Below are positions 26,246-34,988 of a DNA stretch of 64,000 bases, in pieces. A program made the position numbers and the translations under genes. The notes under the pieces were generated by a model, which saw nothing but the letters and a program-made list of their open reading frames with translations, made no database searches and was not told where the DNA came from. The DNA lies in NCBI GenBank assembly GCA_946478525.1, contig CAMLCH010000002.1:62001-126000 (forward strand), read 5' to 3'. The stretch is from Snodgrassella alvi_G. Its GTDB lineage: Bacteria > Pseudomonadota > Gammaproteobacteria > Burkholderiales > Neisseriaceae. How positions within the stretch are numbered: position 1 is the stretch's first letter; the number at the start of each line of letters is the position of its first letter.

Positions 26246-27601
26246 GTGCATTATAAAGGCATTATGTGGTTAATGTTAGGCATTTTGCTGACTGGTTGTA
26301 CAGCCGTTAATAATCAACAGCCAGATAAATTGGTAAGACAAGCAATCCAGCAAAATATTACACAATATAACCAGTATAATTTAAGCGGCGAAATAAAATT
26401 TAGGCTAGATGAGAATAAAAATACCTCTGCAAAAGAAAAGCAACAAGATAATATATCCAGTGTACATGACTTAGAAACATTATCATTTGTTCAAAAAAGT
26501 AAAAATACAGCTAGTGACCAAAAATATATTTCTTCAGAACCAAGTCAGCATGATGATGAATCAATGGTTGAAGAAGGGGCTGAAAGGGAACATATACAAA
26601 ATAAAATAAGGTATGATTATCTTGATATTAATGCGAAAAGAACAATTATTCCATTTACTGGGGCTGTTGATTTGCTAAAGGGTAGAATTGAATGGATACC
26701 TGAAATTTATTATAAAGGACCAAATATATATTCCTCAACTAAATTCCCTACCCAGATTGATTTTAAAGATAATGTATTGACGGTAGATATATCTGCAGCT
26801 CAACCAGATTTAAATTGGTTCGCACTTGTAAAAGCAGAGATGCTTGATAAATCTGCAGGTAAACCAGATTTTAATAATTTTGCACTTCTATACAATAAAT
26901 TTAAATTTGGAGAGAAACCTTACATTGCGTGGAATATTAATGAAAATTTTTTCGAAAAACTACCTTTCAAACAGTTGATTAGATGGTTACCTAAAGCAAT
27001 AGATGATGGTATAGCCAGACTAGACAAGGCAAATTATGTTTTTCTGGATATGGATGATAAAGGACGGCAATTAGGAGCTAAATATCTTGTTAGATTAACT
27101 ACAGATGATAAACAAAATAAACTAGTTTTTAAAACTTTGCTGGATAGCATAAATACCCAATTAAAACAACAAGGATGGTTGGAAATAAATACTAATAATG
27201 CTTTACCCGAAAAAACAAACGAGATTAATGTTAATGACCTAGGCAAATTGATAGCATCAGCTACTGTGGCATTCTCCAATATTGAAACGGCTGATGAAGA
27301 TTCAGAATATGATAAAAAAATAACTAATCTATCATATAATATGATTATAGATTTTTATATCGATAAAAACGGGCGATTAATGGCTATTAAATTTATTAAA
27401 GACAATGATCACTTTTATTTGAAAAAAACAGAAGAAATAATTTGGGAGAAGATGTCTGTTGTTACTGTGTGGATGCAATTTCAATATAATCCAAATCCAT
27501 ATTTTATCATGAAGTCTACACTGCAAAATACAACCTACTCTGATAGCAAAAGTAAATTGAATATTCTTTTTAGAATGCTGAGTAACCGGATTTATAATTA
27601 G
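26246..27601 (+). CDS. Lipoprotein of a tandem paralogous family, copy 2 (451 aa)
   Basis: Unknown function. Start is GTG at 26246, seven bases after AAAGGGA; no in-frame ATG fits the SD. The signal ends at lipobox LLTGC (Cys18). It shares with copy 3 nearly identical blocks: QPDKLVRQAIQQNIT, YNLSGEIKFRL, IPFTGAVDLLKGRIEWIPEI (~135-155), LPFKQLIRWLPKAIDDGIA (~240-258), FLDMDDKGRQLGAKYLVRLT (~268-288) and a DFYIDKNGRLMAI block (~370). Relative to copy 1 it carries a polar acidic insert at ~55-115. Base composition is distinctly A/T-richer than the housekeeping genes nearby. Separated from copy 3 by 202 bases. Confidence 0.8.
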   Translation: MHYKGIMWLMLGILLTGCTAVNNQQPDKLVRQAIQQNITQYNQYNLSGEIKFRLDENKNTSAKEKQQDNISSVHDLETLSFVQKSKNTASDQKYISSEPSQHDDESMVEEGAEREHIQNKIRYDYLDINAKRTIIPFTGAVDLLKGRIEWIPEIYYKGPNIYSSTKFPTQIDFKDNVLTVDISAAQPDLNWFALVKAEMLDKSAGKPDFNNFALLYNKFKFGEKPYIAWNINENFFEKLPFKQLIRWLPKAIDDGIARLDKANYVFLDMDDKGRQLGAKYLVRLTTDDKQNKLVFKTLLDSINTQLKQQGWLEINTNNALPEKTNEINVNDLGKLIASATVAFSNIETADEDSEYDKKITNLSYNMIIDFYIDKNGRLMAIKFIKDNDHFYLKKTEEIIWEKMSVVTVWMQFQYNPNPYFIMKSTLQNTTYSDSKSKLNILFRMLSNRIYN

Positions 27602-27803
27602 TGTAACCTTAATACCGGTTTTAAAAGAATGTAATATTTTATCATGAAATCGACAAATTCTCTTTGTAAATCAAAGCGTATCAAAGTTTATATTTAAATT
27701 AATTTTTTTATTTCTTAAGGATATAAAATGAGTTGCAGTTTCTAAATATTTATAAATTTGATATCGACACTGTGTAAATAATTCTTATCTAAGAGGAAAG
27801 AAT

Positions 27804-29126
27804 ATGCTGCTTAAAAATATAAAGTTACTCATAATAGGTATTCTGGTAACTGGTTGTGCAGCTGTTGATAATCAAAAGCCAGATGAATTGGTGAGACAAG
27901 CAATTCAGCGAAATATTACCCGAGATAATCAGTATAATTTAAGCGGTCAACTAAAATTCAAGCTAGAAGAGAAGAAAAATACCACTGTTAGTGAAATACA
28001 AAAGGATACTACATTAAGTATAAATGATACAAAAACATTATCACTAGCATCTGATGTAATCAGTAAAAATACAGCTAATGTCTCTAAAAATATTTCATCA
28101 AAACCAAGTCAGCATGGAAATGAACAATCATCCTTTGAAGAAGTAAATGAAAGAAATGAGCTGGCAAAAAGAGTATTTTTGGATTATTACGATATTTATA
28201 TTAAAAGAACAGCAATTCCCTTTACAGGAGCTGTTGATTTGCCAAAAGGTAAAATTGAATGGATCCCTGAGATTTATTATGAAGGACTAAATAAATATTC
28301 TTCAATTAAAATCCCTTCGCAGTTGGATTTTAAAAATAAAGTGTTGACTGTAGATATGTCCGCTTTTCAACCGCGTTTGCATGTGGCTTCTCTAGGTAGA
28401 GATAGAGAAATTGAATATGAAGATAAATCTTATTTTGTCTGGAATATTCCAAAAGAATTTCATGAAAAACTACCATTTAACCAATTAATTAGATTTTTAC
28501 CTAAAGCAATAGATGATGGTCTAGCCAGTTTAGACAAGGAAAATTTTGTTTTTCTGGATATGGATGATAGAGGACGGAAATTAGGTGCAAAATATCTTGT
28601 TCGATTAACTACAAATGAGATGCAAAGTAAACAAGTTTTTAAAACTGTGTTGGACAGTATAATAGTTCAATTACAACAAGACTGGCTGGCAAAGAATAAT
28701 AAAAATAATTTATCAGAAAAACCTCAAGAGATAAATTATGAGGCTCTACGCGAAATGGTATTATCAGCTACTGAAGACCATAGTGAAGACTTAGATTCAG
28801 TTAATAAAATAATCGATCTTCATTACAATATGACAATGGATTTTTATATTAACAAAAAAGATCAATTAATCGCTATTAATGTTATCAAAGAAAATGACCA
28901 CTTTCATTCTAGATTTGAAGAGCTTGTAGAGCTGTTTTCAAACAAGAAATTTATAGTCAATATGTGGATACAATTTCAAAATAAATCTAGCCCAGATTTT
29001 ATTATGAAGTTAATACCTAAAGATAAAGTGTTTTATTCTAAAGATAGCTGGGAGGGTTTTAAGATGGTAGTTGTATGGTCAACATCCAAAATGACCCCAT
29101 TAATTGGATTGTTCCTTATTCGCTAA
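27804..29126 (+). CDS. Lipoprotein of a tandem paralogous family, copy 3 (440 aa)
   Basis: Unknown function. ATG preceded by AGAGGAAAG. Lipobox LVTGC gives Cys18. Same blocks as copy 2 in the same order (QKPDELVRQAIQRNIT, YNLSGQLKFKL, IPFTGAVDLPKGKIEWIPEI, LPFNQLIRFLPKAIDDGLAS, FLDMDDRGRKLGAKYLVRLT, DFYINKKDQLIAI). The region after ~160 is shorter than in copy 2 (a run of ~20 residues missing) and the last ~30 residues differ, ending hydrophobic (MTPLIGLFLIR). Copies 2 and 3 are clearly the more recent duplication. A terminator follows 22 bases after the stop. Confidence 0.8.
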   Translation: MLLKNIKLLIIGILVTGCAAVDNQKPDELVRQAIQRNITRDNQYNLSGQLKFKLEEKKNTTVSEIQKDTTLSINDTKTLSLASDVISKNTANVSKNISSKPSQHGNEQSSFEEVNERNELAKRVFLDYYDIYIKRTAIPFTGAVDLPKGKIEWIPEIYYEGLNKYSSIKIPSQLDFKNKVLTVDMSAFQPRLHVASLGRDREIEYEDKSYFVWNIPKEFHEKLPFNQLIRFLPKAIDDGLASLDKENFVFLDMDDRGRKLGAKYLVRLTTNEMQSKQVFKTVLDSIIVQLQQDWLAKNNKNNLSEKPQEINYEALREMVLSATEDHSEDLDSVNKIIDLHYNMTMDFYINKKDQLIAINVIKENDHFHSRFEELVELFSNKKFIVNMWIQFQNKSSPDFIMKLIPKDKVFYSKDSWEGFKMVVVWSTSKMTPLIGLFLIR

Positions 29127-29147
29127 ATTAATATAATTTTTCGAAAG

Positions 29148-29176
29148 AAAAGCCAGTATTCATTACTGGCTTTTTC
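29148..29176. terminator. Bidirectional terminator (lipoprotein copy 3 / xerD)
   Basis: AAAAGCCAGTA, loop TTCAT, TACTGGCTTTTT between convergent genes. Confidence 0.85.
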
Positions 29177-29188
29177 TTTAAATACTTC

Positions 29189-30088
29189 TTATCCTCGCGG
29201 ATGATGTTGTTGTATAACTTGTTTCAATCGTTCGTTTGCAACATGTGTATATATCTGTGTAGTACCGATATCTGCATGTCCAAGTAAAAGTTGTACTACA
29301 CGTAAATCTGCTCCATGATTGACCAGATGAGTGGCGAAAGCATGACGTAAACCATGTGGACTAAGGTGATGAATACCGACCTCAGTAGCATATTTGTTTA
29401 CAATCATCCATGCCAGCTGACGAGTCATTGCCACTTTTTTTTGGCTGACGAAAACGGCGTCACAGACACGATTTTTCAACAATGCGGGTCTGGCGTCAGT
29501 AAAATAAGTTTGTACCCAGTCAGTGGCTTCTTCGCCTAACGGTACCATACGCTGTTTATTACCTTTACCGATTGTGCTAAGTAAGCCATTTTGTAAATCA
29601 ATTTCATTAATATGTAGATTAACGGCTTCACTGACACGCAATCCAGTGGCATAAATAACTTCCAAGAGTGCTTTATCACGTAATCCATACGTTGTGCTGG
29701 TATCTGGAGCTGATAGTAAAGCGTCGATTTGTGCCTCAGTAATGATGTCTGGCAGATGAATACCTTTTTTAGGCATTTTCAATTGTTCCGTTGGCACATC
29801 ATTGCGACGATTGTATTCCTGTAACCACTGGAATAATCGTTTACAAGCGGAAAGTGCTCTTGCCTGTGAACTGGGTTTTTCATTATCTACAAATATAGCA
29901 TTGGCCAGTGCAAGTGAGTCCACACTAAACCAGTCAAGTTGCTGATTTTGCAGTCGGCGTGCTACTTTAGTTAAATCACGGCGATAGCCTTCAAGTGTGT
30001 TAAATGCCAATTGTTCGCTGAGCCATAAATGTTCCAGTAAGGATTCGATCGGCTCAAGTAAAGAAGCAGTAAGAGAGTCAGTTACCAT
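29189..30088 (-). CDS. xerD: Tyrosine recombinase XerD
   Basis: Resolves chromosome dimers at dif with XerC under FtsK control. The 299-aa length fits. An N-terminal SAM-like core-binding domain (1-110) is followed by the catalytic domain with R151 (ATGLRVSEAV), K175, H245-R248 (SPHGLRHA), H271 (LLGHADIGTTQIY) and nucleophile Y280. Its start overlaps the end of ogt by seven bases, so it is translated in the same operon. The partner FtsK is encoded at 54092. XerD rather than XerC is chosen from the sequence likeness to neisserial XerD. Confidence 0.94.
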   Translation of the reverse strand: MVTDSLTASLLEPIESLLEHLWLSEQLAFNTLEGYRRDLTKVARRLQNQQLDWFSVDSLALANAIFVDNEKPSSQARALSACKRLFQWLQEYNRRNDVPTEQLKMPKKGIHLPDIITEAQIDALLSAPDTSTTYGLRDKALLEVIYATGLRVSEAVNLHINEIDLQNGLLSTIGKGNKQRMVPLGEEATDWVQTYFTDARPALLKNRVCDAVFVSQKKVAMTRQLAWMIVNKYATEVGIHHLSPHGLRHAFATHLVNHGADLRVVQLLLGHADIGTTQIYTHVANERLKQVIQQHHPRG

Positions 30089-30543
30089 GTTGCTCCTTCA
30101 TGGTTGAGGAGCCAACGTTTAATGTTTAGCTCAAAATCCTTGGTACCTAAGCTGAATCCGCCTAATCCTTGTGCTGAAACTACCCGGTGACAAGGAATAA
30201 TAATGGGTAATGGATTTCTGCCACAGGCCTGACCTACCGCACGAGGTGAAGTATTAAGTACGCAGGCAATATCGCCATAAGAGGCGACCTGTCCGTAGGG
30301 AATGCGAGATATAACCTGCCATACTTTTTGTTGAAATGTGGTACCAGCAGAAGAGGGAGGATAATTAAAATCTTTCAGTTCACCGGCAAAATAAGCGCTC
30401 AGTCTTTGTTCCCATATGCCGGTAAGCTGGGGAAGAACAGCTGTATGTTGATCTTTTTGCCAGCTGATTGTTTGTAGCTGCTGTTGTTCATTAAAACTCA
30501 ATATTAAGGAGCAGCAGGGTGCCTGAAAATAAAATTTATGCAT
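30082..30543 (-). CDS. ogt: Methylated-DNA-protein-cysteine methyltransferase
   Basis: Suicide repair enzyme that takes the methyl group of O6-methylguanine onto its own cysteine. A 153-aa protein; active site IIPCHRVV with Cys118, preceded by the winged HTH (GQVASYGDIACVLNTSPRAV, ~85-104) and the RNPLPI loop. The N-terminal domain is short, as in Ogt/MGT of this size. It overlaps bcp upstream by eight bases and xerD downstream by seven, a tightly coupled group. Confidence 0.93.
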   Translation of the reverse strand: MHKFYFQAPCCSLILSFNEQQQLQTISWQKDQHTAVLPQLTGIWEQRLSAYFAGELKDFNYPPSSAGTTFQQKVWQVISRIPYGQVASYGDIACVLNTSPRAVGQACGRNPLPIIIPCHRVVSAQGLGGFSLGTKDFELNIKRWLLNHEGATW

Positions 30544-30985
30544 TCGCTTGCACCAAAGTATTTAAAACTTGCTGCGCATGACCGGCTGCTCTGACTTTAC
30601 GCCATTCATGGATAATATGGCCATTGTGGTTAAGAATAAAGGTACTTCTTTCGATTCCCAGAACTTTCTTACCGTACATATTTTTTTCTTTAATCACATC
30701 AAATTGATGACAAACAGTTTCATAAACATCGCATAATAAATTAAATTGTAAATTTAATTTATTGATGAATTTTTGATGGCTTTTTGCGCTATCACGGGAT
30801 ATACCAACAACGGTGTAACCTAGTTGCAGAAATTGCGGTAACAATGCGTTAAATTCCTCTGCTTCTGTGGTGCAACCGGGTGTACTGTCTTTCGGATAAA
30901 AATACAAAACCAAAGGTAGATGATCGGCAGCATTAAATTCTTGACCCTGTGCATCGGGTAAGCTAAATAGCATAGATGGATTCAT
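30536..30985 (-). CDS. bcp: Thiol peroxidase, Bcp/PrxQ family
   Basis: Cytosolic peroxiredoxin reducing H2O2 and organic peroxides. The ATG at 30985 gives 149 aa (MNPSMLFSLPDAQGQEF); frame-open codons further up overlap the cupin gene and are unlikely. The peroxidatic cysteine lies in FYPKDSTPGCTTEAEEF (~residue 38). The usual second cysteine five residues later is replaced (GCTTEAE), so the resolving Cys is absent there; later cysteines (LCDVYETVC) could serve or the enzyme is of 1-Cys type. Overlaps ogt. Confidence 0.9.
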   Translation of the reverse strand: MNPSMLFSLPDAQGQEFNAADHLPLVLYFYPKDSTPGCTTEAEEFNALLPQFLQLGYTVVGISRDSAKSHQKFINKLNLQFNLLCDVYETVCHQFDVIKEKNMYGKKVLGIERSTFILNHNGHIIHEWRKVRAAGHAQQVLNTLVQANA

Positions 30986-31008
30986 TAGATTTGCTTTTTG
31001 CTGAAGGG

Positions 31009-31392
31009 TTAATCTCGGATGAAGGCAGTAATTAATGGAAGATCGCCAATTAAACGACTGCAATGTCCATGGATATGAGGATCAAAGTCAACATTTTCAG
31101 GTAAAGTATCGGCTGAATAAAAATGTTCTCCGGCAGCAAAACGACGAGTTGATCCATCTCTGAGTCCTATTTCCATGATACCCTGTAAAACGATTAGCCA
31201 TTGAGGATGTTCAGTACAATGGAAATCACTTTGAAAACCTACTGGACTATGACGCAGCTGCAAACCAGTAGCTGGTAGCCATGGGGATAGTTGACTTTTT
31301 GGCGTACCTTCGTCTAAAGCAATGGTTTCTTCTTTAAAGCGTGCGAAACCATCATTATCAGTATATAAAATTACCTTGGTTAATGTAGTCAT
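31009..31392 (-). CDS. Cupin-domain protein
   Basis: A 127-aa single-cupin protein of unknown substrate. The ATG at 31392 (MTTLTKVILYTDNDG) is preferred over the longer non-conserved extension to 31446. The cupin core shows DFHCTEHPQWLIVLQG (~residues 55-72) and AAGEHFYSADTLPENVDF with DPHIHGH (~93-115), giving histidines that could hold a metal. It lies 23 bases upstream of bcp and 71 downstream of the MFS gene. Neighbourhood with peroxidase and DNA repair suggests a stress-related role, but this is inference. Confidence 0.75.
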   Translation of the reverse strand: MTTLTKVILYTDNDGFARFKEETIALDEGTPKSQLSPWLPATGLQLRHSPVGFQSDFHCTEHPQWLIVLQGIMEIGLRDGSTRRFAAGEHFYSADTLPENVDFDPHIHGHCSRLIGDLPLITAFIRD

Positions 31393-31463
31393 TTTGGTCA
31401 GAATAGAATTAAAAAAGAAACAGTGCAGATTGTAGTAAGTCTGCACTGTTCTGAAAAGAATAA

Positions 31464-32702
31464 TTAGCCAATTACACCAAGATTATCATCTTCAGGCGGA
31501 ATATGATTTTGTTTTGGAATCAGCCATAAGGTAGCAATGATATCCAGTAAATAGATAGAGGCCAGTAAGCACAATGCAGCATAAAAAGACCATTCTTTGA
31601 CACAAAAGCCAATGACTAAAGGTCCAAATCCACCAACTCCCCGACCCAAATTAAATAATACATTTTGCGCAGTCGCACGAACATGCGGAGGAAAATTGTC
31701 AGAGATTAGGGCTCCATAGCCACCAATCATACCATTAACAAATAAGCCCATAATAGCACCGCAGATTAATAAAGCGGTCGGATCTTCTAGTTGGGCATAC
31801 TGGGCAACCATTAAAAAAGCGCCGATCTGATAAAGCAAAAATATTTTCCAGCGGGCAAAATGATCGGCCAGATAACCGAATAACAAGATACCGATAATCA
31901 TTCCAATTACTGTAACTGCTGTCCAGTTACCAGAAGCTGTCAGGCTAAACCCTAATTTGCTGGCTAGATAACTAGGCATCCATATCATTAGGCCATAATA
32001 GCCAAAATTCTGCACCGCGCATAAGATAAATATTCCCAAACTGGTTTTGGCTGTTTGCCGGTCTTTGATCAGCAGCTGCAAACGATTTGTGAATGATAAT
32101 TGTCCCTGAACTTTTTGTTGTTTAGTAAATTGTTCTGGTTCGCTGGTATCGTGACGGATGAAATAAGAAGCGATAGCCGGAAATAATCCGACTAAAAACA
32201 TGCCACGCCAGCCAATGATATTAAGCAAAAACGGGGTAATGAAGGCCGCAGCCAGCACACCGATTTGCCAACCAATACCGACATAAGCAGAGGCACGGTT
32301 ACGTTTAGCAGCTGGCCATACTTCAGCGATCATGGCCATGCCTATGCCAAACTCACCGCCTAATCCCATACCGGCAAGTGTGCGATAAATAAGCAAATCG
32401 TAATAACCCTGTGCAAGAGCACATAAACCTGTAAAAACTGCAAACATCAGTATGGTCATCGATAACATGCGAACGCGACCAAATCGATCGCTCAGGTGAC
32501 CAAAAATGATGCCACCAATGACCGAACCGATTAGTGTCCAGGTAACGAGTGAACCTGCTTGGGAGGTATCTAAATGCAGATCAGTGCTGATGGCCGCCAG
32601 CATAAAGCCAAGAATAAGCAAATCGAAACCGTCCATGGCATAGCCACTAATAGCAGCAAGCATGGCTTTGGCAGGAGTTAGTTTTTTTGTGGTAGAACTC
32701 AT
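31464..32702 (-). CDS. MFS transporter, aromatic-acid/metabolite:H+ symporter type
   Basis: A 412-aa inner-membrane carrier with 12 spans. Motif A GHLSDRFGRVRML (~68-80) and the AAHS/metabolite:H+ symporter hallmark of the N-terminus (AMLAAISGYAMDGFDLLILG) place it in the AAHS or MHS branch of MFS that moves organic acids. A second motif A-like GYLADHFARWK (~275) is in the C-half. Substrate not readable. It starts five bases after the ttcA stop and shares its operon. Confidence 0.85.
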   Translation of the reverse strand: MSSTTKKLTPAKAMLAAISGYAMDGFDLLILGFMLAAISTDLHLDTSQAGSLVTWTLIGSVIGGIIFGHLSDRFGRVRMLSMTILMFAVFTGLCALAQGYYDLLIYRTLAGMGLGGEFGIGMAMIAEVWPAAKRNRASAYVGIGWQIGVLAAAFITPFLLNIIGWRGMFLVGLFPAIASYFIRHDTSEPEQFTKQQKVQGQLSFTNRLQLLIKDRQTAKTSLGIFILCAVQNFGYYGLMIWMPSYLASKLGFSLTASGNWTAVTVIGMIIGILLFGYLADHFARWKIFLLYQIGAFLMVAQYAQLEDPTALLICGAIMGLFVNGMIGGYGALISDNFPPHVRATAQNVLFNLGRGVGGFGPLVIGFCVKEWSFYAALCLLASIYLLDIIATLWLIPKQNHIPPEDDNLGVIG

Positions 32703-32707
32703 AAAAT

Positions 32708-33640
32708 TTATTGCCGTGAATCTAATATATTAATAATACGTTTGTCTTGTTTATGGGAATGGTTAAGTTCATCGGTGTTAGCAACCGAAAAAGGGGCAGA
32801 GAAAGTTTCGCGATCAAATGCGATATCGCCACCATGCAATAATTTCTGTCCTTGATGTAGGCCGATAAAGTTAAACAGTTGGTTATCGGCTAAATGTGAC
32901 GGTACAATATTTTGCAGGGCAGAAAACATGGATTCAATTCGTCCGGGGAATTGTTTATCCCATTGTTGCAGCATTTCCTTGATAACCTGACGTTGCAGAT
33001 TAGGCTGTGATCCACATAAATTACAGGGAATAATCGGAAATTGCTGTACATCAGCATAACGAATCAAATCTTTTTCTTTAACATAGGCCAGCGGACGAAT
33101 GATGATGTGTTCACCGTTATCAGATAATAGTTTTGGAGGCATGGCCTTGAGTTTGCCACCGTAAAACATATTCAGAAATAATGTTTCGACTATATCATCC
33201 CGGTGATGGCCAAGGGCGATTTTGCTGCAACCATTTTCTTTAGCAACACGATATAAAATCCCCCGGCGCAAGCGACTACATAAACCGCAGGTGGTTTTGC
33301 CTTCTTCAATCACTCTTTTGACAACGCTATAGGTGTCTTCTTCAACAATAAGATGGGGCACACCGAGACTATGTAGGTAATCCGGAAGAATATGCGTTGG
33401 AAATCCCGGTTGCTTCTGATCCAAATTTACTGCAAGAATATCAAAATGAATGGGAGCAGATTTTTGTAATCTGAGTAAGATGTCTAGAAGAGCATAGCTA
33501 TCTTTGCCACCAGAAAGGCAAACCATGATTTTGTCGCCATCAGCTATCATTTGATAGTCATTTATGGCTGCCCCAACCTGATGACGCAGGCGTTTAGCTA
33601 GTTTATTATTTTCATACTCGCGTTTGGAATTAGAGGACAT
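32708..33640 (-). CDS. ttcA: tRNA 2-thiocytidine synthetase TtcA
   Basis: Adds sulfur to C32 of tRNAs using ATP and an Fe-S cluster. A 310-aa protein; PP-loop VCLSGGKDSYALLDILL (~residue 42), cluster cysteines in TCGLCSRLRRG (CxxC) and a third in IIPCNLCGSQPN, and LGHHRDDIVETLFLN. These are the diagnostic TtcA features. First gene of the ttcA-MFS-cupin-bcp-ogt-xerD run. Confidence 0.96.
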   Translation of the reverse strand: MSSNSKREYENNKLAKRLRHQVGAAINDYQMIADGDKIMVCLSGGKDSYALLDILLRLQKSAPIHFDILAVNLDQKQPGFPTHILPDYLHSLGVPHLIVEEDTYSVVKRVIEEGKTTCGLCSRLRRGILYRVAKENGCSKIALGHHRDDIVETLFLNMFYGGKLKAMPPKLLSDNGEHIIIRPLAYVKEKDLIRYADVQQFPIIPCNLCGSQPNLQRQVIKEMLQQWDKQFPGRIESMFSALQNIVPSHLADNQLFNFIGLHQGQKLLHGGDIAFDRETFSAPFSVANTDELNHSHKQDKRIINILDSRQ

Positions 33641-33685
33641 AGGTAGGAAAGTTAATTAAGCAAATTTTTTAATTGTACAATAATT

Positions 33686-33717
33686 AAAGGTCGTCTGATT
33701 ATTTTCAGACGACCTTT
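33686..33717 (-). terminator. Uptake-sequence-type inverted repeat, likely lysC terminator
   Basis: Perfect 13-bp arms AAAGGTCGTCTGA / TCAGACGACCTTT around six bases, 39 bases past the lysC stop. The minus strand contains AGGTCGTCTGAA, the full 12-mer of the AG-mucDUS dialect. Paired uptake sequences after genes commonly act as terminators in Neisseria; the following minus-strand tail TTTAATTATTG is only moderately U-rich. Confidence 0.7.
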
Positions 33718-33755
33718 ATCATTGTTAAAAGAGAATTAGAGTCTTTTTACATTTA

Positions 33756-34988
33756 TTAAACCGGATCTTTGTCTAACTCAAATACCTGATGTAAAACTCT
33801 TGTGGCCAGTTCAAGGTATTTCTCAAAGATTAACACTGAAACTTTGATTTCAGAAGTTGATATCATCTGGATATTAATATTTTCATTAGCTAATGTACGG
33901 AACATGGTGGATGCAATACCAACATGGGAACGCATGCCTACCCCGACGATAGAAACTTTGCAGACGGTATCATCGCCACACACTTCGCGGGCGCCAATTT
34001 TTTTCTGTACCTCTTTCAGTATATCCAGTGTCCGCTGATAATCACTGCGCGGTACAGTGAAAGAGAAATCAGTGGTACCAGCAGATCCAACATTCTGAAT
34101 AATCATATCAACTTCAATATTGGCATCTGCCACAGCACACAATATTTGTGAAGCTGTACCCGGCGTATCAGGCACCCCACGTACATTTATACGTGCTTGA
34201 TTTTTATCGAAGGCAATACCGGATACTGCCGCATGTTCCATCATGTTTTTATCCTCTTCAAATGTTATCAGGGTTCCGCTTCCACTGGTCTCAAGACTGC
34301 TTAATACGCGCAGACGGACTTTGTATTTGCCGGCAAATTCAACTGAACGTATCTGTAAAACTTTACTGCCCAGACTGGATAATTCAAGCATTTCTTCGAA
34401 AGAAATGGTGTTAAGGCGACGTGCTTCTGGTACAACACGCGGGTCGGTAGTGTAAACTCCATCAACATCAGTATAAATCTGACATTCATCAGCTTTCAAT
34501 GCGGCTGCCATGGCAACGGCGGAAGTATCCGAACCACCACGCCCAAGAGTAGTAATGTTGTTGTCAGTATCTATCCCTTGAAAACCAGCGATAATTACCA
34601 CTTTTCCAGATTTTAGATCTTGTTGAATTTTTGTCTGATCAATACTGTCGATACGCGCTTTAGTATGAGCATTATCTGTGGTGATCGCTACTTGCCAGCC
34701 AGTATAGCTTTTAGCGGCTATACCAATACTTTGTAGTGCCATCGCCAATAAACCGATTGTCACTTGTTCGCCGGTGGATAAAACCACATCCATTTCGCGA
34801 GGATCTGGTTGTTCCTGTATTTCATGAGCTAAAGCTACAAGACGGTTGGTTTCACCACTCATAGCGGATACAACGACAACGATATCATCCCCATTAGCTT
34901 TGGCCTGAGCGATACGTCGTGCGACATTTTTGATGCGTTCTACTGATCCTACTGAGGTCCCGCCGTATTTCTGTACGATTAACGCCAT
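33756..34988 (-). CDS. lysC: Aspartate kinase
   Basis: Phosphorylates aspartate, first step towards lysine, diaminopimelate, threonine and methionine. A 410-aa protein; N-terminal kinase MALIVQKYGGTSVGSVERI, RGGSDTSAVA (~150) and YTDVDGVYTTDPR (~172); two C-terminal ACT domains (~265-400) with GVPDTPGTASQI and SIVGVGMRSHVG, the lysine/threonine feedback sites. Single-gene unit. DapC, later in the same pathway, is at 37654. Confidence 0.97.
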   Translation of the reverse strand: MALIVQKYGGTSVGSVERIKNVARRIAQAKANGDDIVVVVSAMSGETNRLVALAHEIQEQPDPREMDVVLSTGEQVTIGLLAMALQSIGIAAKSYTGWQVAITTDNAHTKARIDSIDQTKIQQDLKSGKVVIIAGFQGIDTDNNITTLGRGGSDTSAVAMAAALKADECQIYTDVDGVYTTDPRVVPEARRLNTISFEEMLELSSLGSKVLQIRSVEFAGKYKVRLRVLSSLETSGSGTLITFEEDKNMMEHAAVSGIAFDKNQARINVRGVPDTPGTASQILCAVADANIEVDMIIQNVGSAGTTDFSFTVPRSDYQRTLDILKEVQKKIGAREVCGDDTVCKVSIVGVGMRSHVGIASTMFRTLANENINIQMISTSEIKVSVLIFEKYLELATRVLHQVFELDKDPV

